From: Stercoripulliclostridium_A sp963642145
GTDB taxonomy: Bacteria > Bacillota > Clostridia > Christensenellales > DTU072
DNA length: 5,379 nucleotides
Direction of reading: 5' to 3'
NCBI GenBank assembly: GCA_963642145.1
Contig: CAVIFU010000075.1
Location: 1 to 5,379, forward strand
The notes below the pieces were generated by a model, which worked only from the letters and a program-made list of their open reading frames with translations, had not been told where the DNA came from and ran no database searches. Positions within the stretch are counted from its first letter, which is position 1. Each line of letters starts with the position of its first letter. Both the position numbers and the translations under genes were made by a program. Positions 1 through 3,996 of the stretch are shown piece after piece.

Positions 1-28
1 GGTGGGGACCGCTTGAACAAAAGTAAAT

Positions 29-54
29 CGGCTCCGTAAAGTCTTACAGAGCCG
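29..54 (-). terminator. Probable intrinsic terminator of the hydrolase-TSCPD operon
   Basis: An 11-pair stem (29-39 with 44-54) closes a 4-base loop. In minus-strand RNA every position pairs if one G-U wobble (35/48) is allowed. In plus-strand RNA the same position is a C-A mismatch, so the structure favours minus-strand transcription. The tract that follows on the minus strand is only moderately U-rich (ATTTACTTTT), so termination may be inefficient. It lies about 125 bases past the TSCPD stop codon, with the repeat element in between. Confidence 0.6.
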
Positions 55-74
55 AAAAAGTATATATCGGGTTA

Positions 75-138
75 TTTATCAAAGATCCTTTACCGCGTCC
101 CGACGGGACGTGTATATCGCCGTCGCGCAAGCGATGTA
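75..138 (-). repeat. GATATA-hairpin intergenic repeat, copy A
   Basis: Read on the minus strand, the order is: a short hairpin (TCGC/GCGA, 123-134), the box GATATACA (111-118), a hairpin with a perfect 6-bp stem CGTCCC/GGGACG and 3-base loop (96-110), the box CGGTAAAGGAT (85-95), then TGATAAA (75-81). The same order of parts recurs at 3764-3808 on the plus strand, with different bases in the central hairpin. The copy lies between the TSCPD stop codon and the predicted terminator, in the sense orientation, so it would be part of the operon's 3' untranslated RNA. It resembles small palindromic repeats I recall from clostridial genomes, but I cannot name a family. Confidence 0.65.
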
Positions 139-178
139 TTTTGGCGTGCTATAAACGCTTCGTAAATTTAAGAGCGTA

Positions 179-445
179 CTATTGCTTGTCTTTGAGGCTC
201 GCTTCGTAGGCAAGTTTGACGGCATTCGCCAGTTGGTCGGGGCAGGAAGTGGGTCTGCCGCCACAACTTATGCCACGACACTTTTCCTCGACTTCGGCAA
301 CGGTCATGCCCTCTACAAGGCGCGAAATGCCTTGCAAATTGCCGTTGCAACCGCCTATGAACGATACTTTCTTGACGACGTCGCCGTCAAGTTCGATATT
401 GATGACTTGGGAACAAGTCCCTTGCGTTTTGTAACTGTATGTCAT
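179..445 (-). CDS. TIGR03905-family TSCPD domain protein (four-cysteine, function unknown)
   Basis: This small soluble protein of 88 residues is essentially one TSCPD domain. Visible family marks are GTCS near the N-terminus (Cys11), GGCNGN (Cys33), and CGGRPTSCPDQLA near the C-terminus (Cys61 and Cys68). These are the four cysteines typical of the TIGR03905 group, and Cys56 is an extra one. Related TSCPD modules occur at the C-terminus of some vitamin B12-dependent ribonucleotide reductases, and metal binding by the cysteines is the usual guess. No reaction is established. There is no signal peptide or membrane segment, so it should be cytoplasmic. The ATG is supported by AAAGGAG at 451-457, five bases upstream. 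The gene follows the glycoside hydrolase stop codon by 15 bases and is probably co-transcribed with it, which does not by itself imply a role in sugar metabolism. Family assignment is firm; function is unknown. Confidence 0.93.
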   Translation of the reverse strand: MTYSYKTQGTCSQVINIELDGDVVKKVSFIGGCNGNLQGISRLVEGMTVAEVEEKCRGISCGGRPTSCPDQLANAVKLAYEASLKDKQ

Positions 446-450
446 TTTAG

Positions 451-457
451 CTCCTTT
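451..457 (-). promoter_or_regulatory. Ribosome binding site of the TSCPD gene
   Basis: AAAGGAG on the minus strand lies five bases before the ATG at 443-445 and inside the 15-base gap after the hydrolase stop codon. It fixes the start of the small gene and supports separate initiation within a shared transcript. Confidence 0.8.
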
Positions 458-460
458 ATG

Positions 461-2884
461 TTAGTTTGAGTATTTCTTACTGAATCCTTGGATTAACTTC
501 TTGAATCCGCCCTTTTTGCCGTTGCACATGTCAAGTATGCCGTCTACCGACCATTGTGAAACTATTCCGCCGGTAAAGCCCGAGAAACTGCGTAACGGCA
601 TGTCCCTTACCGAACGCGTAATCATGTCGGGGTTCTCCGTGCCGATTGCAACTATCTTGCTGCCGAATACCATGAGTCCCAACAGCATTTTGCCAAAACC
701 GCTTACGGCGCATTGCTCCACGCTGTTGTTGATGGTAAGTTCGCCCTTGCGGAACGGCGCGTTGCCCTCGAGGTGCCTACCGAGTATCGCCTCGAACTCC
801 GTTGCCGGTATGCCGTTCTCCGGCAAAGTGTAGTAGCTCGGCGCAATCGCCCTAAGGTCTTGCCCGACAACTTCGGGACGCGCGGAAGTCACGTTTACCG
901 TTGTCGTCAGCCTGATGTCCGCCGCCGACGCGCCTATCAAAATATCGAAGTCGCCGCTCTCGACGTGCCAGTCACCGATATCGGTGTTGTAGTAGGCAAA
1001 CGCCCTCGAATCCAACGTAAACTCCACTTCACGCGATTCGCCTGCCGCTAAGTATATCTTGCGGAAGCCTTTGAGCTCCTTTTTGGGACGGAAAATCGTG
1101 CTTTCCCTATCGGATACGTAGAGTTCGACAACCTCGGCTCCGTTGACGCTACCGGTGTTTTTGATGGTGCATTTGACGGTAAGCGGATCGCCCTCGGCAA
1201 TAGCCGCGGACGAGACGGAAATATCGGAATACTCGAACGTCGTATACGACAAGCCGTGACCGAACGGATACGCAACCGCTTTGCCTGCCGTATCGAAATA
1301 TCTATATCCGACGTATACGCCCTCGCGGTACTCAACGGATCTCGGTCCCATGGGGAAGTATTTTGAAGAAAGTGCGTCATCGTTTTTCAGCGGGAAGGTT
1401 TCCGCAAGCTTGCCGCTCGGGTTGACTGCGCCGTAAATTACGTCGTACGCGCCCTCTCCCCCGGCTTGTCCGCCGAGATAAAGGTTGAGTATGGCTTTGG
1501 CTCCCTTATGCCACTCTCCGAGCTCCACAGGGGAACCCAACGACAATACCGCGACTACGTTGGGATTTACTTTGAGTAGTTCTTCCGCAAGCAATTCGTG
1601 CGAAGGCGGCATCTGCATATGCGTGCGGTCGAAGCCCTCGCTTTCGTATGCGTCCGTAAGCCCTATAAACAGCAATACGACGTCCTTGCCGCGCGCAACG
1701 CGCTTGGCTTCTTCAATGAGTTTGGCATTGTAGCCGTCGCCTTTGAGCGTGTATCCCGCGGCGTACTCGAATTTTTTGCCGTTAGCCGTCATGGCTTCCG
1801 TAAACGATACTGTCTTGGGGACGTTGATATGGCTCGATCCCGAACCTTGGTAGCGAATCTCTTTGGCAAGCGTGCCGATAATCGCTACGCTCGCGCCGTC
1901 CTTGACGGGAAGTCCGCCGTCGTTTTTGAGTAGTACCGCGCCTTGCGCCGCCGCCTTGCGCGCCACCGCGTGATGCTTATCGAAAGCAACTTCGCCCGTC
2001 GTTTCGTTGGCTTTGCACTCGAACGCGAATTTGATCATGCGGTAGGCGATCTTGTCGACGTCTTCTTCTTTGAGTCTGCCGTCCTTGACCGCTTTGACTA
2101 TGTTGCGATCGTTCATACCGCCGTTGCCGGGCATTTCCAAATCGTTGCCGGCTTTGACGCTCTCAACGCGATCGTTCATCGCGCCCCAGTCGCTGACGAC
2201 TATGCCTTTGTAACCCCATTCTTCACGCAAAACTTCGGTCAGCATACGCCTGTTGTCCGTCAAATACGTGCCGTTGAGCTTGTTGTAACTGCTCATAACG
2301 GTGGTGGGTTGCTCGGTCTTGACAATGTACTCGAACGCGGCAAGATATATCTCCCTGAGCGTGCGTTCGTCGATAACGGAATCTATGCACATGCGCAAAT
2401 GCTCTTGGTTGTTGCCGCAAAAATGCTTCAAGCTAACGCCGATACCGTTCTTTTGCACGCCGTGCACGAACGCCGCGCCTATTCTGCCCGCAAGGAAGGG
2501 ATCCTCCGAAAAGTATTCAAAATTCCTGCCGCAAAGCGGACTCCTTTTGATGTTAACCCCGGGACCCAAAACTGTCGTTACGCCCAAAGAATGAGCTTCC
2601 TCCGCAATGGCGGACGCGACTTCCTCTACAAGCTCCGTATCCCACGACGACGCCAACGTAACCGCCGTCGGGAAGCACGTTGCCGTTTCAGCCGGGCGCA
2701 TAACGTTGGTGCCGGCACCTTGCTTTTCTTTGCGGATGCCGTGAGGACCGTCACTCATCCATACCGCCGGTATGCCGAGTCTCGCTATAGATTTCGTCAG
2801 CCAAAAAGTATCGCCCGAACAAAGCGACGCCTTCTCTTCCAACGTCATTTGATTCAATATATCAAGATATTTGTCTTCCGACAT
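461..2884 (-). CDS. Glycoside hydrolase family 3 beta-glucosidase-like enzyme
   Basis: This 807-residue cytoplasmic enzyme probably releases glucose or another sugar from the non-reducing end of beta-linked oligosaccharides. It has the usual GH3 order: an N-terminal barrel domain (about 8-300), a C-terminal alpha/beta sandwich (about 310-545) and a fibronectin III-like domain (about 580-655), with no PA14 insert. Visible motifs are MSDGPHGIR (Asp45), GRNFEYFSEDP (119-129), KHF (153-155), SSYNKLNG (199-206) and VVSDWGA, whose Asp232 is the expected nucleophile. ESEGFDR (414-420) should carry the acid/base glutamate, more likely Glu416 than Glu414. About 135 residues after the FnIII domain form a tail seen in many clostridial GH3 proteins. 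There is no signal peptide, so the substrate must be imported. The ATG has GGAGGTG five bases upstream. The gene is divergent from an AraC regulator and followed closely by the TSCPD gene. GH3 membership is certain; beta-glucosidase versus xylosidase or another specificity is not settled. Confidence 0.97.
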   Translation of the reverse strand: MSEDKYLDILNQMTLEEKASLCSGDTFWLTKSIARLGIPAVWMSDGPHGIRKEKQGAGTNVMRPAETATCFPTAVTLASSWDTELVEEVASAIAEEAHSLGVTTVLGPGVNIKRSPLCGRNFEYFSEDPFLAGRIGAAFVHGVQKNGIGVSLKHFCGNNQEHLRMCIDSVIDERTLREIYLAAFEYIVKTEQPTTVMSSYNKLNGTYLTDNRRMLTEVLREEWGYKGIVVSDWGAMNDRVESVKAGNDLEMPGNGGMNDRNIVKAVKDGRLKEEDVDKIAYRMIKFAFECKANETTGEVAFDKHHAVARKAAAQGAVLLKNDGGLPVKDGASVAIIGTLAKEIRYQGSGSSHINVPKTVSFTEAMTANGKKFEYAAGYTLKGDGYNAKLIEEAKRVARGKDVVLLFIGLTDAYESEGFDRTHMQMPPSHELLAEELLKVNPNVVAVLSLGSPVELGEWHKGAKAILNLYLGGQAGGEGAYDVIYGAVNPSGKLAETFPLKNDDALSSKYFPMGPRSVEYREGVYVGYRYFDTAGKAVAYPFGHGLSYTTFEYSDISVSSAAIAEGDPLTVKCTIKNTGSVNGAEVVELYVSDRESTIFRPKKELKGFRKIYLAAGESREVEFTLDSRAFAYYNTDIGDWHVESGDFDILIGASAADIRLTTTVNVTSARPEVVGQDLRAIAPSYYTLPENGIPATEFEAILGRHLEGNAPFRKGELTINNSVEQCAVSGFGKMLLGLMVFGSKIVAIGTENPDMITRSVRDMPLRSFSGFTGGIVSQWSVDGILDMCNGKKGGFKKLIQGFSKKYSN

Positions 2885-2889
2885 GTAAA

Positions 2890-2896
2890 CACCTCC
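2890..2896 (-). promoter_or_regulatory. Ribosome binding site of the GH3 gene
   Basis: GGAGGTG on the minus strand is a near-perfect Shine-Dalgarno sequence five bases before the ATG at 2882-2884. It decides the start codon. Confidence 0.9.
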
Positions 2897-2911
2897 ACTT
2901 GTAATACTTAC

Positions 2912-2920
2912 ATTATACCA
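2912..2920 (-). promoter_or_regulatory. Extended -10 promoter of the GH3-TSCPD operon
   Basis: TGGTATAAT on the minus strand is a perfect -10 hexamer (2912-2917) with the TGn extension (2918-2920). The predicted start is near 2905, giving an untranslated leader of about 20 bases. At 17-bp spacing the -35 position (2935-2940) reads TATTAT, with almost no match to TTGACA. A strong -10 without a -35 is what an activator-dependent sigma-A promoter would look like, and that fits the divergent AraC-family gene. Confidence 0.7.
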
Positions 2921-2943
2921 ATATCAAACTGCCAATAATATCA
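2920..2943. promoter_or_regulatory. Candidate operator: direct repeat of AATATCA in the divergent region
   Basis: AATATCA occurs at 2920-2926 and again at 2937-2943, a 17-base period. AraC-family proteins usually contact direct repeats on one DNA face, and the outer copy falls on the empty -35 position of the GH3 promoter. An overlapping inverted repeat AATAAT/ATTATT (2934-2948) is also present. The region is AT-rich, so both could be chance; this is an inference. Confidence 0.3.
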
Positions 2944-2971
2944 TTATTACGATATATTTATAATAATTCCG

Positions 2972-3000
2972 TTGTATTTGTCCGCAAGGTGCGTTATAAT
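2972..3000 (+). promoter_or_regulatory. Predicted promoter of the AraC-family gene, start site on the ATG
   Basis: A perfect TATAAT at 2995-3000 is preceded at 17-bp spacing by TTGTAT (2972-2977), which keeps only the TTG of the -35 consensus. The expected transcription start, seven bases past the hexamer, is 3007, the A of the ATG. Another TATAAT at 2959-2964 has no recognisable -35; if used, transcription would start near 2971 and leave a short leader. Confidence 0.55.
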
Positions 3001-3006
3001 ACCTAT

Positions 3007-3747
3007 ATGAAACGCGAAAACGTAAATTTAACGGTGCTCCCTAAGTCCGACAATCCGTCTTTTACCGAAAGAGAAAATCTTTTGGCGCATACGCCTTACC
3101 GCGCGGAAAGAGCGTTTTTCAGCTACGTGCGCGGCGGTATGACGAATAATGTTATAGCTGCTCTCAAAGACTTTACCGGCGCCGGGTTGGTTGTCGGCAG
3201 ACTGAGCGACAATCCCTTGACTCAATGCAAGTATTGGGCGGTTTGTTGCGTTACTCTCGGCACGCGCTACGCCATAGAAGGCGGATTGGACGAGATGACC
3301 GCCTTTAACCTATCCGACAAGTACATAATGCATATCGACGCGCTCGACTCGGCGGACGCCATACTCGATTATCTGACAACCGCCGTGATAGAATTGACGG
3401 AAACGGTGCGCACGGCTTCTCGCGCGGGGCTCCCGGCACAGCTCAAAGACTGCCTCAAATACATAGACGTACATCTCCACGAAAACGTAAGAGCGGAAGA
3501 TATTGCCAAAGAAATAGGCTTCAACGCGGACTATCTATCGAAATATTTCAAAAAACATATGGGCAAATCGATAACCGACTACGTAACGGAAAAACGCTTG
3601 GAAGAGGCTCGCGCACTGATTGCCAACGGCGCGGAACTCTCATATGTTGCTTACTCGCTCGGGTTCTGCTCGCAATCCTACTTCACCGCAAAATTCAAAA
3701 AACAATTCGGCGTAACGCCATATAGATATAAAACAGAAATATTGTGA
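3007..3747 (+). CDS. AraC-family transcriptional regulator
   Basis: This DNA-binding regulator of 246 residues has an N-terminal domain (about 1-140) of a type common in small Firmicutes AraC proteins. Its marks are HTPYRAERAF (28-37), the stretch around LSDNPLTQCKYW (66-77), TRYAIEGGL (86-94) and NLSDKYI (101-107). The C-terminal AraC domain (about 148-243) carries two helix-turn-helix units (about 161-182 and 211-232) and ends with the family signature GFCSQSYFTAKFKKQFGVTP. It has no cupin motif or membrane segment. Being divergent from the GH3 operon, it most likely responds to a sugar and activates that operon, though this is inferred from position. An in-frame GTG at 2989 would add six residues but has no ribosome site. 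The ATG also lacks one at normal distance and may be used on a leaderless mRNA. Its TGA stop lies within the downstream repeat. Confidence 0.93.
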   Translation: MKRENVNLTVLPKSDNPSFTERENLLAHTPYRAERAFFSYVRGGMTNNVIAALKDFTGAGLVVGRLSDNPLTQCKYWAVCCVTLGTRYAIEGGLDEMTAFNLSDKYIMHIDALDSADAILDYLTTAVIELTETVRTASRAGLPAQLKDCLKYIDVHLHENVRAEDIAKEIGFNADYLSKYFKKHMGKSITDYVTEKRLEEARALIANGAELSYVAYSLGFCSQSYFTAKFKKQFGVTPYRYKTEIL

Positions 3748-3808
3748 TATGCGCGACATCGCGGTGATATACATCGCCTACGGCGACGGTAAAGGATTCT
3801 CTGATAAA
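3744..3808 (+). repeat. GATATA-hairpin intergenic repeat, copy B
   Basis: On the plus strand the order is GTGATAT (3744-3750), a hairpin CGCGA/TCGCG (3752-3763), GTGATAT again (3764-3770, 20 bases on) running into AC, a hairpin TCGCC-TAC-GGCGA (3774-3786), the box CGGTAAAGGAT (3787-3797), and TGATAAA (3802-3808). The parts from the second GTGATAT onward match copy A in order and orientation relative to the upstream gene. The hairpin arms differ between copies but pair perfectly in each. The TGA in the first GTGATAT is the stop codon of the AraC gene. The rest lies in non-coding DNA. Confidence 0.7.
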
Positions 3809-3810
3809 AT

Positions 3811-3838
3811 AGTGTAAAGAGTGAAGTGTGGAGTGTGG
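3811..3838 (+). repeat. Four tandem 7-base units (AGTGTGG type)
   Basis: Four consecutive heptamers read AGTGTAA, AGAGTGA, AGTGTGG and AGTGTGG, the last two identical. The tract begins two bases after repeat copy B and is strongly purine/GT-biased on this strand, with only A, G and T present. It could be a slipped-strand array or part of the same mobile repeat. From 3839 to about 3895 I see only AT-rich sequence with no clear feature. Confidence 0.6.
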
Positions 3839-3902
3839 AATTTCGGATGGGGTTATAAAAAACTAAGATAAACGGTTTGGCTTCGAATAAAAAACAAAAC
3901 TT

Positions 3903-3914
3903 GCGGTAAAGGAT
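3903..3914 (+). repeat. Third copy of the GCGGTAAAGGAT box
   Basis: The 12-mer GCGGTAAAGGAT matches copy A exactly (85-96, minus strand), and its last 11 bases match copy B. No hairpin or GATATA box precedes it here, so it may be a decayed remnant. It ends six bases before the A-tract of the neighbouring terminator. Confidence 0.5.
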
Positions 3915-3920
3915 ATCTAC

Positions 3921-3956
3921 AAAAAAAGAGACTGTTAAATTTCTCTAACAGCCTCT
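3921..3956 (-). terminator. Intrinsic terminator of the SipW-type/GLUG protein gene
   Basis: On the minus strand an 11-pair stem (3946-3956 with 3927-3937) closes an 8-base loop and runs straight into seven U residues. The single non-Watson-Crick position (3931/3952) is a G-U wobble in minus-strand RNA but an A-C mismatch in plus-strand RNA, so it serves the leftward gene, whose stop codon is about 40 bases upstream. A weaker plus-strand role for the converging AraC transcript is possible because T-rich sequence follows on that side too. Confidence 0.88.
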
Positions 3957-3996
3957 CCTATTGTTGCTTTGATTTTTTGTGGACTCTTGCAAACGT

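Noticed and set aside
1..178. Possible small gene or RNA gene at the left end
   Set aside because: The remaining short frames cross the repeat and terminator, have no ribosome sites, and no tRNA-like or known RNA structure is visible.
1943..2938. Long open frame of 331 codons on the plus strand opposite the GH3 gene
   Set aside because: It is antisense to the conserved catalytic domain, has Arg-rich low-quality composition, no recognisable domain and no ribosome site. It is a shadow of the codon bias of the real gene.
2989..3006. GTG at 2989 as start of the AraC gene
   Set aside because: The six extra residues overlap a perfect -10 hexamer, no Shine-Dalgarno precedes the GTG, and the added residues show no family similarity. 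It is kept only as an alternative.
3749..3817. 22-codon ORF (ATG to TAA) spanning repeat copy B
   Set aside because: The frame is not kept between copies: a 2-base length difference before CGGTAAAGGAT shifts it in copy A. There is also no ribosome site, so the conserved signal is structural rather than coding.
3854..3914. Apparent duplication of a TAAAAAAC...CGGT pattern upstream of the third box
   Set aside because: The match is mostly A-runs with unequal spacing, so it is not distinguishable from low-complexity AT-rich DNA.
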